From 34-65-8 sp046294735 (GTDB taxonomy: Bacteria > Pseudomonadota > Alphaproteobacteria > Sphingomonadales > Sphingomonadaceae), in the NCBI GenBank assembly GCA_046294735.1, contig JBKBKB010000002.1:434001-498000 (forward strand): a stretch of DNA of 64,000 bases, in the 5' to 3' direction. This document shows, one piece after another, positions 8,157 to 17,128 of the stretch. Position 1 is the stretch's first letter; each line of letters starts with the position of its first letter. A model generated the notes under the pieces. That model searched no databases. It was not told the DNA's origin and saw only the letters and a list, made by a program, of their open reading frames with translations. Position numbers and translations under genes: made by a program.

Positions 8157-8185
8157 GGGGTTGCGGGTGACCGCAGCCCCTTCTT
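8157..8185 (+). terminator. Rho-independent terminator of csbD
   Basis: A 10-bp stem (GGGGTTGCGG with CCGCAGCCCC, one G-U pair) is closed by a GTGA tetraloop and followed by TTCTT. It begins 27 bases after the csbD stop. The hairpin argues against a translation start at 8161 for the next gene. Confidence 0.85.
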
Positions 8186-8265
8186 GCAGGCTTTGCGAGG
8201 AGCCATGGTTACCCGATCTTAACCCTGTTGCGCGAAAGTTAGGCGGCAACAGGGGATTTTCAGCC

Positions 8266-8793
8266 ATGGCGAACACCCATACCGCTTCGATGACGATCTC
8301 GGAAATGCGCGAGTTCGCCAGCTTTTCCGCTGCGGAGCAACGCTATATCCGCCGCAGCCTGGATATCGGGCTCGGGCGTCAGGACGCTTTCAAGCTGTGG
8401 GCGCGCGATGCGAGCGAGAACGCGGCCATCCGCAGCCAGTATGTCGCCTACCAGGAACTGAAGGTGCTGCGGGCCAGCGTCCCGGATCAGACCGGATTCG
8501 AGAGCATCGAAGGCTTCATCGGCAAGCTGACCCGGGTCGCCGCGTTTGATCTGGCACAGGAACGGCTCGACTGCTTTTCCGCTTTCCGCTTCCTCTACGA
8601 GCGCCTGCTCGGCGCAGAAGTGCGGCCGTGGCTTCCGAGCGCGTTCTGCGCCGCCGCCGCGCTGCCGCAGATCCGCCCCAGCCGCCGCAAGATGCTGCTC
8701 CAGTCCCTGAGCGAAGCCGCCGCCACCGCCCCCGGCTGGAGCGAGCGCGCGCCGAGCTTCTACCCTGAGTTTATCGAGAAAGAGGCGGCCTGA
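8266..8793 (+). CDS. Conserved hypothetical protein
   Basis: This is a 175-residue, mostly helical, soluble protein with no signal peptide and no recognisable motif. Mid-protein there is a segment rich in Phe, Leu and Arg (FDLAQERLDCFSAFRFLYERLL, residues about 95-116). The start at 8266 follows an AGGGG-like ribosome binding site. An earlier in-frame start at 8161 would fall inside the csbD terminator hairpin. The next gene begins 7 bases after its stop and is probably cotranscribed. Function unknown. Confidence 0.6.
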   Translation: MANTHTASMTISEMREFASFSAAEQRYIRRSLDIGLGRQDAFKLWARDASENAAIRSQYVAYQELKVLRASVPDQTGFESIEGFIGKLTRVAAFDLAQERLDCFSAFRFLYERLLGAEVRPWLPSAFCAAAALPQIRPSRRKMLLQSLSEAAATAPGWSERAPSFYPEFIEKEAA

Positions 8794-8800
8794 CGGTAAG

Positions 8801-9289
8801 GTGCAATCTGCCGAGATCAGGCCGTACGACATCGCCGCTTGCGAGATTGAAGGGTGGCGGGGTCGTTGCCTGAATATCTTTTCGCGAGGCGAGGACGCGG
8901 TCGCGGCAGCGCTTAAGACGGCACGCAGTCACGATTCAACGGTGCGCATCCCCCATCTGGCCGGACAAAGGCTGACAGAATTGGAGCGGGTCACCGAGAA
9001 AGCGGCTGGGACGGAGAAGCAGAAAACTGGGCTGGCCAGCGCTCTTGCCGACTGGAAGGATTGTGACGAGCACCGGCGGTATTTTTCCCATGGGATGACC
9101 ATGGTTCTGCTTGATCGGACGGGTGAATGGCATGTCCAGTTCGACATGACTGTCTGGCGGGCAAACCAACCCGATCCAGCACGACTGAGCTGGAGCAAGA
9201 ACGAGGCAGACGCATTCGAAGCCCGCTTGGCTGACTCCTTCAAATTCCTGTCGAGCCAACTCGGCCAGTTCAGGAAACGCTTGAGCTAA
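8801..9289 (+). CDS. Hypothetical protein
   Basis: This 162-residue soluble protein starts with GTG at 8801, 7 bases after the previous gene. It has no signal peptide, membrane segment or motif that I recognise. The region SHGMTMVLLDRTGEWHVQFDMTVW (about residues 96-119) looks like a beta hairpin, flanked by charged helices. Its codon use resembles its neighbours less closely: it is less GC-biased at third positions and has more AAG/ACG/TTC mixtures, so it may be newer in the genome. Its stop overlaps the convergent acyl-CoA synthetase stop. Confidence 0.55.
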   Translation: MQSAEIRPYDIAACEIEGWRGRCLNIFSRGEDAVAAALKTARSHDSTVRIPHLAGQRLTELERVTEKAAGTEKQKTGLASALADWKDCDEHRRYFSHGMTMVLLDRTGEWHVQFDMTVWRANQPDPARLSWSKNEADAFEARLADSFKFLSSQLGQFRKRLS

Positions 9290-11091
9290 CCCCGATACAG
9301 CCCGTCCAGCCGCTCCTGATAGCGATCCCGGATCTTGTGCCGCCGGATCTTCATGCTCGGCGTCATTTCCTCGTTCTCGATGGTGAAGGCTTCATCGGCA
9401 AAGGCGAAGCTGCGGACCTTTTCGATCACCGACAGGTCCTTGTTCACCCGGTCCACCGCCGCGCGCACCGCGCTCTTGAACGCGGGCAAACCTTGCAGTG
9501 CCTTCAGGTCGAACTTCTCGCCATTGGCCTTGGCCCATTCCAGCGCCCATTCGGCATCAGGGACGATCAGCCCGACGATGTAGGGCCGCCGGTCGCCCAC
9601 TACCATTGCCTGGGCAATCTCGGACTGGAGCGTCAGCATCCCTTCGATCTTCTGCGGGGCGACGTTGTCACCCTTGTCGTTGACGATCATGTCCTTCTTG
9701 CGATCAGTGATCTTGATCCGGCCCTTGGCGTCGAGGTGGCCGATGTCGCCGGTATGAAGCCACCCGTTTTGCAGCGCACGGGCACTTTCCGCCTCATTCT
9801 GCCAGTAGCCGTGCATGACCAGCTCGCCCCGCACGAGTATCTCGCCGTCCTCGGCTATCCTGACCTCGACCCCCTCCATCGGCGGGCCGACGGTATCCAT
9901 CGCTATGCCCACGCTCGGGCGGTTGCAGCTGATCACCGGGCCGCTCTCGGTCTGGCCGTAGCCCTGCAGCATGGTCAGGCCCATGGCCTCGAAGAACACG
10001 CCGACATCGGGGTTGAGCGGCGCGCCGCCGGAAACCATCGCTTTGATCCGCCCGCCAAACCGGGCGCGAATCTTGGGGCGGAGCGATTTTTCGAGGATGA
10101 AGTTCATCGGCTTGTCACGCAGCCGGCGCTTGCCCCCCGCTTTACGTTCACCAATGCGCAGGGCCCGGTCCATCAGGTAGTTGGCAACCTTACCCTGCTT
10201 TTCGACCTGCTTCATGATCCGCTGGCGCAGCACTTCGAACAGGCGCGGGACCACCACCATGATGGTGGGCCGGGTTTCCTCGATATTGCTGGCAAGCTTT
10301 TCCAGCCCTTCGGAATAATAGATCTGCGCCCCCACCCCGATCGGCAGGTACTGGCCGCCGGTGTGCTCATAGGCGTGGCTGAGCGGCAGAAAGCTGAGGA
10401 ACCGCTCCTCGTCATCCAGCCCGAAATCGTTGACCAGGATCTCCGCTGCGCCCTTCACGTTACACAGGATCATCCCGTGGTGCTGCCTGACCCCGCGCGG
10501 AGCACCGCCAGTGCCGCTGGTGTAGATCAAGCAGGCCAGATCACCGCGTCCGATCCCGGCAATCCGAGCATCCACAGCCTTGCGCGCGGCCGCGGCATCG
10601 CCCTTCACCAGCTCAGCCCAGTGGTGTATCTGCAAGTCACCTGCCTGAATCTGCCGCAAACCGTCGATCGCGATCACGTGTGCGGCCGTGCCGGTGCGCA
10701 TGATCGCGGGAAGCAAGGTGGCGGAGAGCTTCTCGGTCGAGACAATCACTGCGCGCGCGCCGGAATTGTCGAGGATGTGAGCGTGGTCGCGCTCGGTATT
10801 GGTGGTGTAGGTCGGCACGGTAACGCACCCGGCCGCCATGATGGCGAGGTCAGCGATGCACCACTCGGGCCGGTTCTCGCTGACCAGCATGACCCGGTCG
10901 CCCGCGTTCAATCCAATGGCGCGCAGGCTTTCCGCCAGCAGGCAGACCCGGTCCGCCGCCTCGCGCCAGCTGATCGTCTGCCATGTGCCATCACGCTTCG
11001 CTCCGAGGAACGGCTTGTCGCCTCCTTCGTCGGCTCGCTTGAGAAACAGCTGGACCAGGTTGGTGGCATTATCGAGATCGGAAAGCTGCAC
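9286..11091 (-). CDS. Long-chain acyl-CoA synthetase (AMP-forming)
   Basis: This is a 601-residue adenylate-forming enzyme that activates fatty acids to acyl-CoA by way of an acyl-AMP. The ATP-binding loop is at about residue 190 (LIYTSGTGGAPRGV), a variant of the usual TSGTTGxPKG with Gly for the second Thr and Arg for Lys. Later motifs are GYGQTESGPVI (about 380), the hinge region HTGDIG...GRIKITDRKKDMIV (about 450) and the C-terminal MTPSMKIRRHKI carrying the catalytic lysine. Length and motifs match the FadD15/FAA1-like group. It stands alone on its strand, about 100 bases from the ggt stop. Confidence 0.9.
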   Translation of the reverse strand: MQLSDLDNATNLVQLFLKRADEGGDKPFLGAKRDGTWQTISWREAADRVCLLAESLRAIGLNAGDRVMLVSENRPEWCIADLAIMAAGCVTVPTYTTNTERDHAHILDNSGARAVIVSTEKLSATLLPAIMRTGTAAHVIAIDGLRQIQAGDLQIHHWAELVKGDAAAARKAVDARIAGIGRGDLACLIYTSGTGGAPRGVRQHHGMILCNVKGAAEILVNDFGLDDEERFLSFLPLSHAYEHTGGQYLPIGVGAQIYYSEGLEKLASNIEETRPTIMVVVPRLFEVLRQRIMKQVEKQGKVANYLMDRALRIGERKAGGKRRLRDKPMNFILEKSLRPKIRARFGGRIKAMVSGGAPLNPDVGVFFEAMGLTMLQGYGQTESGPVISCNRPSVGIAMDTVGPPMEGVEVRIAEDGEILVRGELVMHGYWQNEAESARALQNGWLHTGDIGHLDAKGRIKITDRKKDMIVNDKGDNVAPQKIEGMLTLQSEIAQAMVVGDRRPYIVGLIVPDAEWALEWAKANGEKFDLKALQGLPAFKSAVRAAVDRVNKDLSVIEKVRSFAFADEAFTIENEEMTPSMKIRRHKIRDRYQERLDGLYRG

Positions 11092-11191
11092 TATCAGGGC
11101 TCCTGCACCCGTTCTGATGACGGACTTGTCTGGCGCGGTCTACGCAGCGGCGCCCTTCATCTCAAGCGACATCGCAAGCGACCGGTGGCTT

Positions 11192-12901
11192 TCAGGGGAG
11201 CTCAAGCTGTGCTTCCAGCCGGGGATCACGCGCGCTCTGCCACTGGCCACCGCGCCACAGGATGGCATTGGCCTTGACCGGCGCCTCGCGGGCGAATGGT
11301 TGCGGCTGGCCCAGTGCAAGGAAAGCGGGGATCGCCTGCTCCAGCCAGGTGCCCTCCTCCACCAGCGTCCGGTCCCCGAACGACATGATGAAGGGCAGTC
11401 CCAGCGCGGCTTCAGCGTCGAGACCGAAGTCGATCACCCCGATGATCGAACGCGCGGTCTGGACCGGGATGGTCGGCCCGCCGGCCGCGCCCACCGCCAG
11501 CAAGGGCGTGCCGTCGGGCGCCCAGACCAGCATCGGCGACATCGAACTGCGCGGGCGTTTGCCACCTTCGACCCGGTTGGCCACCGGCTTGCCGTCGACG
11601 ACCGGCGAACGGCTGAAATCGGTAAGCTCGTTGTTGAGATAGAACCCGCCGAACATCAACCCCGAGCCGAACGCACCTTCGATGGTGGAGGTGTAGCTGA
11701 TCATCGTGTTGCTGGAATCGACCACAGCGAAATGGGTGGTGCCGCGTTCTTCCGGTTCATCACCGTCGGCCAGGGCAAGCGGGGCACCCGCCGGTTGGCC
11801 TGCTTCCGCCTTGGCCATGGCACGGGCTGGATCGATCAGGGCACTACGGCTGGCCAGATAGGCCGGGTCAAGCAGTCCAGCGACCGGCACGGCGAAGAAA
11901 TCGGCATCAGCCAGATAGATCTCGCGGTCAGCATAGGCGAGCCGCTGTGCTTCGAGGAACAAGTGCCAGGTCACGGGGCTTTCCACGCCATAGGCAGTAA
12001 GTTCAAACCGCTCCAACATCGCGAGCATCTGCAGGATCGCAATCCCGCCCGAGGTCGGCGGACCCATCCCGCAGACCCGGTGGCGGCGGTAGGTGGTGCA
12101 CAATGCCTCGCGCGGCTTTGTCTGGTATGCCGCGACATCGCCGGCGGTCATCGCACCGGCGCGGGGCGTCGCCTGAGCCACGGCCTGCGCCAAGGCTTCG
12201 GCCATCTCGCCCCGATAGAAGGCGGGCGCTCCGCCCGCAGCAACGGCTTCAAAAGTCCGGGCGAGTTCTTCGTTCACCACCAGCGTTCCGACGGGAAGCG
12301 GATTGCCATCGGCACCGAAGAACAAGGTACGACCGGCTTCGCTGAAAGCGGCGCGATCCTTGGACGAATTCAATGAATTGTGCAGGCGCGGATTGATCCG
12401 GAAGCCTGCACGCGCAAGCCGAATGGCCGGGTCGAACAACCGCGCCCACGGCAGCTTACCGTGCTCGGCATGGGCCTTGGCGGCGAGCGCGATATTGCCT
12501 GGAACGCCCACGCTCAATCCGCTTCGAACCGATTCGCCGAAAGGCGGCAGGGTGCCGTCGTCAGTCAGGAACCATTCCGGCGTGGCGGCAGCGGGTGCTG
12601 TCTCGCGGCCATCGTAAGTGATTACCGCGCCGTCTGCGGTCCCGCGCACCAGGAACCCGCCACCGCCGATGCCGGAACTCTGTGGCTCGACCACCGTCAG
12701 CGCGACCATGGTGGCAATCGCCGCATCGGTTGCATTGCCGCCAGCGCGCAGCATTTCGTAACCCGCCTCCTCGGCCCTGGGGTCGGCTGCGCTGACGGCG
12801 CCGAACTGGACCTCGGGCGCAAGCGGAGCTTCGGTGGGGACAGTCGCGCACCCGGCAAGAGCCAGGGCGGAGAGCAGCGAAATGGTGAACGAGCGGATCA
12901 T
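11192..12901 (-). CDS. ggt: Gamma-glutamyltransferase, lipoprotein form
   Basis: This is a 569-residue enzyme that hydrolyses glutathione and other gamma-glutamyl peptides or moves the glutamyl group to acceptors. It is made as one chain that cuts itself in front of a catalytic threonine; here that is the first Thr of RGTTHFAVVDSSN. Other hallmarks are GNATDAAIA near the N-terminus, GIGGGGFLV, and RPRSSMSPML for the small subunit. The start at 12901 gives a lipobox signal peptide (LALAGC), so the protein is probably anchored in a membrane facing the periplasm. It follows pyrD by 10 bases and is likely cotranscribed. Confidence 0.93.
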   Translation of the reverse strand: MIRSFTISLLSALALAGCATVPTEAPLAPEVQFGAVSAADPRAEEAGYEMLRAGGNATDAAIATMVALTVVEPQSSGIGGGGFLVRGTADGAVITYDGRETAPAAATPEWFLTDDGTLPPFGESVRSGLSVGVPGNIALAAKAHAEHGKLPWARLFDPAIRLARAGFRINPRLHNSLNSSKDRAAFSEAGRTLFFGADGNPLPVGTLVVNEELARTFEAVAAGGAPAFYRGEMAEALAQAVAQATPRAGAMTAGDVAAYQTKPREALCTTYRRHRVCGMGPPTSGGIAILQMLAMLERFELTAYGVESPVTWHLFLEAQRLAYADREIYLADADFFAVPVAGLLDPAYLASRSALIDPARAMAKAEAGQPAGAPLALADGDEPEERGTTHFAVVDSSNTMISYTSTIEGAFGSGLMFGGFYLNNELTDFSRSPVVDGKPVANRVEGGKRPRSSMSPMLVWAPDGTPLLAVGAAGGPTIPVQTARSIIGVIDFGLDAEAALGLPFIMSFGDRTLVEEGTWLEQAIPAFLALGQPQPFAREAPVKANAILWRGGQWQSARDPRLEAQLELP

Positions 12902-12911
12902 GCCGCCAGCG

Positions 12912-13940
12912 CTATTCGCTTCCGACCGCTTCGGCAATGCTTGCAAAGCCGTCGCGCCGCATCAGCCGTTCCAGTCCCTCGACGATGCGGCGCGGCAGGC
13001 CGGGGCCTTCAAAGACCATCGCGCTGTAGAGTTGAACCAGGCTGGCCCCGGCCCTGATCCGCGCCCAAGCATCCTCGGCATTGGCGATGCCGCCCACCCC
13101 GACCAGCGGAATTGCACCCCCGGTGGCCTTGCGGAAATCCCGCACGCGCTGAAGGGCCAGATCGTGCAGGGGCGCGCCAGAGAGCCCCCCTGTCTCACCT
13201 GCGTGGCGCGATGACAGTAAAGGACGCGAAATCGTGGTGTTGGACACGATCAGCGCGTCCAAGCGCTGGTCCAGCGCGATTCGGGCGATTGCATCGATGT
13301 CTGCCGGCTCCAGATCAGGCGCGACCTTGAGGAACACCGGTGGGCCCACATCACCTCGTGCTTCCAGAACCGCATCGAGCAGGGCGGTCAGCGCCGTTTC
13401 ATCCTGCAAGGCGCGCAGGCCTGGGGTGTTTGGGCTGGAGATATTGACCGCCAGATATGTTGCATGGGGGGCCATAGCCCGCGTCATTTCCGCATAATCT
13501 GCAATTCGGTCAGGCGAGTCCTTGTTTGCCCCGATGTTGATGCCAAGCACCCCGGCCCGGCCGTGGCGGCGCTCCAACCGCGTTAGTGCCGCATCACGGC
13601 CGCCATTGTTGAACCCCATGCGATTGATGACTGCCCGGTCCTCGACCAGACGGAACAGGCGCGGCTTCGGGTTACCCGATTGCGGCCGGGGAGTGATCGA
13701 GCCGACTTCGGCAAACCCGAACCCCAGCCCGAACAGGGCATCTGGCACTTCGGCATCCTTGTCGAACCCCGCAGCCATTCCGAGCGGGTTGGGAAAGGCG
13801 ATTCCTGCAACCTTCGTTGCAACAGCACCGGGTGGTGGCGGCGTGCGCGCCGGACTCAATTTGAGCGCCTCGACGGTCAGGCGATGGGCCCGTTCCGAAT
13901 CGAGTGCGAACAGCGCTGGACGGAAAAGGGGAAACAGCAT
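12912..13940 (-). CDS. pyrD: Dihydroorotate dehydrogenase (quinone), class 2
   Basis: This is a 342-residue FMN enzyme of pyrimidine synthesis that oxidises dihydroorotate and passes electrons to ubiquinone. The N-terminal amphipathic part (MLFPLFRPALFALDSERAH) is the membrane-binding domain that defines class 2. The FMN core shows NPLGMAAGFDKD, GFAEVGSITPRPQ, NRMGFNNGG and the catalytic-serine segment NISSPNTPGL (about residue 170), then VGVGGI near 285. Length is normal. It leads the pyrD-ggt pair and is divergent from the structured RNA candidate at about 14066. Confidence 0.96.
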   Translation of the reverse strand: MLFPLFRPALFALDSERAHRLTVEALKLSPARTPPPPGAVATKVAGIAFPNPLGMAAGFDKDAEVPDALFGLGFGFAEVGSITPRPQSGNPKPRLFRLVEDRAVINRMGFNNGGRDAALTRLERRHGRAGVLGINIGANKDSPDRIADYAEMTRAMAPHATYLAVNISSPNTPGLRALQDETALTALLDAVLEARGDVGPPVFLKVAPDLEPADIDAIARIALDQRLDALIVSNTTISRPLLSSRHAGETGGLSGAPLHDLALQRVRDFRKATGGAIPLVGVGGIANAEDAWARIRAGASLVQLYSAMVFEGPGLPRRIVEGLERLMRRDGFASIAEAVGSE

Positions 13941-14065
13941 GGTCTGGCGCTATGACAAGCCACCGGCAGGCTGTCGAGCGTGTCGCTTCCTTACAACTTG
14001 TTGCGGTTTCGAACAGCATTTGTAACGAATGTGCCGCTGAAACTGTCGTTTACATACAATCGAAT

Positions 14066-14173
14066 TGCGCGGCCCTCGGGTAGATAACCCTTGCGACCCG
14101 AAGGGCTCGAAGCAGCAATGCAGAGAGTTCCTCGACTTCAAGGGGCGGCCTGGAGACGGGCCGCCCTTTTTTT
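14066..14173 (+). ncRNA. Candidate small RNA: structured orphan transcript with terminator
   Basis: This is the only gap near 300 bases in the window (13941-14245), and it contains RNA-like structure with no ORF to explain it. GCCCTCGGGT (14072-14081) pairs with ACCCGAAGGGC (14096-14106), leaving one bulged A. A purine-rich linker of about 36 bases follows. A perfect terminator comes next: an 8-bp stem at 14143-14150 with 14159-14166 and seven Ts at 14167-14173. A TACAAT -10-like box at 14055-14060 would place the start near 14067, giving about 107 nt. The terminator ends 72 bases before the next coding start. Family not recognised. Confidence 0.5.
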
Positions 14174-14245
14174 GCGTTCTGGCCAACGGGCGCGGTTTTG
14201 GGCAGAACAGGGCCTCAACCATCATCCCTGCCGGAGATCATGCCC

Positions 14246-16048
14246 ATGCGCCTCAGCGCCATCCTAGCCGTCAGCCTGTTTGCGCTTGCCAGCGGAGCGA
14301 TAGCTGGCGAGGCTGCAAAACGCGAGCCGGCAGCCGCTCCCGAAGCTTCGACCGAACACGCCCTCAGCACATTGTTCGAGGAATATGACGCAGCCCAGTT
14401 GGCCAGTTCGCCCCAGGGCAAGTCCTATCGCGGCATACGCGACGCAGATTACGGCAAGTGGGATGACATGTCTGCCGCGGCCGACGAACGGGCCAACCGG
14501 CTGCTGCAAGATACGGCGGCACGGATGCGGGCAACGTTCAATCCTGATACCCTTTCTCCTGGCGATGCCCTGTCGTGGCGCCTGTTCGATGCCCTGGCCA
14601 AACGCCGGGCTTCGCTCCACCCCTATCGCGGCTACGGCTACATCTTCGACCAGATGAACGGTGCGCAGAGCCAGCTGCCCGCCTTCCTGATCAACATCCA
14701 CCGGGTGTCGAATCAGGACGAGGCGCTGGCCTATGTCAGCCGGATCGAAGGGCTGGCCGCGGCGCTCGATACGCTGACCGCCGAATCGCGCACGCGCGCA
14801 GACAAGGGCGTGATGCCGCCCCGTTGGGTCTACGCCTATGTGATTTCCGACATCCGTAACCTGCTTGAAGCCGGGGATGGCAACGCGGTGCTGGAGGACT
14901 TCGCCAAGAAAGTCGCGACGCTCGATCCCGCAGCGGCCGACGCTGCGGATTGGCAGGCCCGTGCCGAGATCGCTTGGCAGGAATCCGTAGCCCCCGCCTA
15001 TCAGCGCCTGCTCACAGAAATGCAACGCCAGCAGGAAATCGCCCCGACAGACGACGGTGTGTGGCGTTTTCCCGATGGCGACAAGTACTACGCCGCCCTG
15101 CTCGCCAGCTATACCACGACGAACCTTACCGCCGACCAGATCCACGATCTCGGCCTTTCGGAAGTCGCTCGAATCCAAGGCGAGATGCGGGCGATCATGG
15201 GCCAGGTCGGCTTCGAGGGAACTCTGCAGGAGTTCTTCGCCTTCACCCGCAGCGATCCCCGTTTCTACCACACCAGTCGCGAGGATTATCTGGCCGACGC
15301 GGAACGGTACATGGCGGCGATGGAAGCCAAGTTGCCCGAGTTCTTCCTCACGCTCCCCAAGGATGCGCTGGTGATTAAACCGGTCGAAGCGTTCCGCGAA
15401 AAGAGCGCGGGCAAGGCGTTCTACCAGCGCCCAGCCCCGGATGGCTCACGTCCGGGCACCTACTACGTCAATCTCTACAACCTCAACGACATGTCGAGGA
15501 ACGAGCTGGAGGCGCTGGCCTACCACGAAGGGGTGCCGGGGCATCACCTGCAACTGTCCATCCAGACGGGGCTCAGCAATGTGCCGCCGTTCCGCCGCTT
15601 CGGCGGCGTGACCGCCTATTCCGAAGGGTGGGGCCTCTATACCGAGGAACTGGGCAAGGATATGGGCTTCTACACCGATCCCTATTCCGACTTCGGGCGG
15701 CTGGGCATGGAGCTGTGGCGCGCGGCGCGGCTGGTGGTCGACACCGGCCTGCACCACAAGCGCTGGAGCCGGGAGCAGGCGATCCAGTATCTCGCCGACA
15801 ATACCCCCAATCCCGAGGGCGATATCCGCAAGGCGATCGAACGCTACATTGTCTATCCGGGCCAGGCGACCGCCTACACCATTGGCAAGCTGAAGATTAT
15901 GGAACTACGCACCCTTGCCCGCACCGAGCTGAGCGAGCGGTTCGACATCCGCGAATTCCACGAGACGATCCTCGCCAGCGGACCCGTGCCGCTGGATATC
16001 ATGGAGGAAAACGTGCGGGCCTGGATTGACCGGCGCAAGGCGGGCTGA
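14246..16048 (+). CDS. DUF885 family secreted protein (probable metallopeptidase)
   Basis: This 600-residue protein has a signal peptide (MRLSAILAVSLFALASGAIA, cleaved near residue 20). The DUF885 hallmark, YHEGVPGHHLQ at about residue 430, resembles a gluzincin HE-x-x-x-HH zinc site. Related proteins in other phyla behave as carboxypeptidase-like metallopeptidases, so a periplasmic peptidase role is likely but not proven. Further conserved parts are AYSEGWGLYTEELG and the C-terminal PGQATAYTIGKLKI. The start at 14246 sits 9 bases from a GGAG; the ATG at 14240 would be too close. Confidence 0.88.
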   Translation: MRLSAILAVSLFALASGAIAGEAAKREPAAAPEASTEHALSTLFEEYDAAQLASSPQGKSYRGIRDADYGKWDDMSAAADERANRLLQDTAARMRATFNPDTLSPGDALSWRLFDALAKRRASLHPYRGYGYIFDQMNGAQSQLPAFLINIHRVSNQDEALAYVSRIEGLAAALDTLTAESRTRADKGVMPPRWVYAYVISDIRNLLEAGDGNAVLEDFAKKVATLDPAAADAADWQARAEIAWQESVAPAYQRLLTEMQRQQEIAPTDDGVWRFPDGDKYYAALLASYTTTNLTADQIHDLGLSEVARIQGEMRAIMGQVGFEGTLQEFFAFTRSDPRFYHTSREDYLADAERYMAAMEAKLPEFFLTLPKDALVIKPVEAFREKSAGKAFYQRPAPDGSRPGTYYVNLYNLNDMSRNELEALAYHEGVPGHHLQLSIQTGLSNVPPFRRFGGVTAYSEGWGLYTEELGKDMGFYTDPYSDFGRLGMELWRAARLVVDTGLHHKRWSREQAIQYLADNTPNPEGDIRKAIERYIVYPGQATAYTIGKLKIMELRTLARTELSERFDIREFHETILASGPVPLDIMEENVRAWIDRRKAG

Positions 16049-16131
16049 TCCCTTGGGAACCGGACCCGTCTCAGCCAGTTTCGCGGACGACGGGGCTCTC
16101 CCCGAACAGGTGCCGGAATCATGGTGATCGC

Positions 16132-17085
16132 ATGGACAGCATAGCCCCGATGCCGTTCGATCGGGCGGGCGAAGAGAACTACACCCCGCAAGCGCTGTTC
16201 CAGCTCGACTATATCGCTCCGGATCCGGCACTCGCTCCGTTCGTCACCACGTTTTACCACTTCCGCTGCGACGAAAGGGAAATCCGCGATGTCCAGCCGG
16301 CCGCTGTCGGCCATGTGCTGGTGTTCCTGCAAGGCGAAGGCGACATGATCTTCGAGGGCGGGCGGCGTGACCGCTCGGCTCTGGTCTCGCTGCTGACCCC
16401 TTGCAGCCGCGCAGCCCCGATCGAAGTGGACGGACCGTTCCATTGCGTCGGTGCGGCGCTGTCACCGCTGGGCTGGGCGGCGCTGACCGAGCTTCATGCC
16501 GGCCAATGGGCGGACCGGTTGCTGTCGGCCGAACAGGTGCTGGGCGATGAAGTTGCCAAGCTCGGCAGCGACCTGAAACACAGCTATCTTTCCGGGCAGC
16601 GGACCGGAAAAGAGCTGTGCGACCAACTTAGCGCATTTCTCGCGTCCCGGCTCAGGCCGGTCAACCCGCGCCATGTCGAACTGATGAAGCGGGTGGCTGG
16701 CTGGCTCGGCGGCTCGCTCACTCCTGATATCGGGGCACTTGGGCAAAACAGTGGCTATTCCGCGCGCCAGCTCCAGCGGCTGTGCGAGCGATATTTCGGG
16801 TTGCCACCATTGCGGCTGGCCCGAAAGTATCGCGCCCTCCGGACGGTCGCCCTGCTTGGCCAGCCGGACCTGACCGATGCCGAGGTGGCCGCACTGGTCG
16901 ATCATTTCTACGATCAGTCACACATGATCCGCGAGATCCGCACCTTCGCCGGTCGCACCCCCGGGCGGCTGCTGGGCAACGACAACTCGATCCTCAATGC
17001 CCTGCTCGACATCCGCAATTTTCGCGAGATCACCCCGCAGGTTGCCCCCCTGCCTCCCCTTGCCAGACGGGGAGACGACGCCTAA
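16132..17085 (+). CDS. AraC family transcriptional regulator
   Basis: This is a 317-residue protein. The N-terminal two thirds look like a small-molecule-sensing domain: a beta-rich stretch with HVLVFLQGEGDMIFEGG, residues about 60-80. The C-terminal helix-turn-helix pair covers residues about 195-285, with GYSARQLQRLCERYFGLPP and then FYDQSHMIREIRTFAGRTPGRLL, the second DNA-binding helix and family tail. Its stop codon lies inside the left arm of the inverted repeat in front of the suf regulator. What it senses or regulates cannot be read from the sequence. Confidence 0.85.
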   Translation: MDSIAPMPFDRAGEENYTPQALFQLDYIAPDPALAPFVTTFYHFRCDEREIRDVQPAAVGHVLVFLQGEGDMIFEGGRRDRSALVSLLTPCSRAAPIEVDGPFHCVGAALSPLGWAALTELHAGQWADRLLSAEQVLGDEVAKLGSDLKHSYLSGQRTGKELCDQLSAFLASRLRPVNPRHVELMKRVAGWLGGSLTPDIGALGQNSGYSARQLQRLCERYFGLPPLRLARKYRALRTVALLGQPDLTDAEVAALVDHFYDQSHMIREIRTFAGRTPGRLLGNDNSILNALLDIRNFREITPQVAPLPPLARRGDDA

Positions 17086-17122
17086 CTGCAATTCGGAACG
17101 AATCAGTCCGAATTGCAGTTAG
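17082..17122. promoter_or_regulatory. Perfect 16-bp inverted repeat before the suf regulator
   Basis: CTAACTGCAATTCGGA (17082-17097) and its exact reverse complement (17107-17122) flank a 9-base spacer. The left arm covers the stop codon of the araC-type gene. The right arm ends 6 bases before the ATG of the Rrf2 gene at 17129, and the only Shine-Dalgarno-like sequence (AGGG, 17121-17124) straddles its edge. It could be the regulator's operator, an RNA hairpin that hides the ribosome binding site, or both. It has no T-run, so it is not a typical terminator. Confidence 0.7.
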
Positions 17123-17128
17123 GGTTTC

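Noticed and set aside
17082..17122. Inverted repeat as a Rho-independent terminator of the AraC gene
   Set aside because: There is no T-run after it, and it lies too close to the next start.
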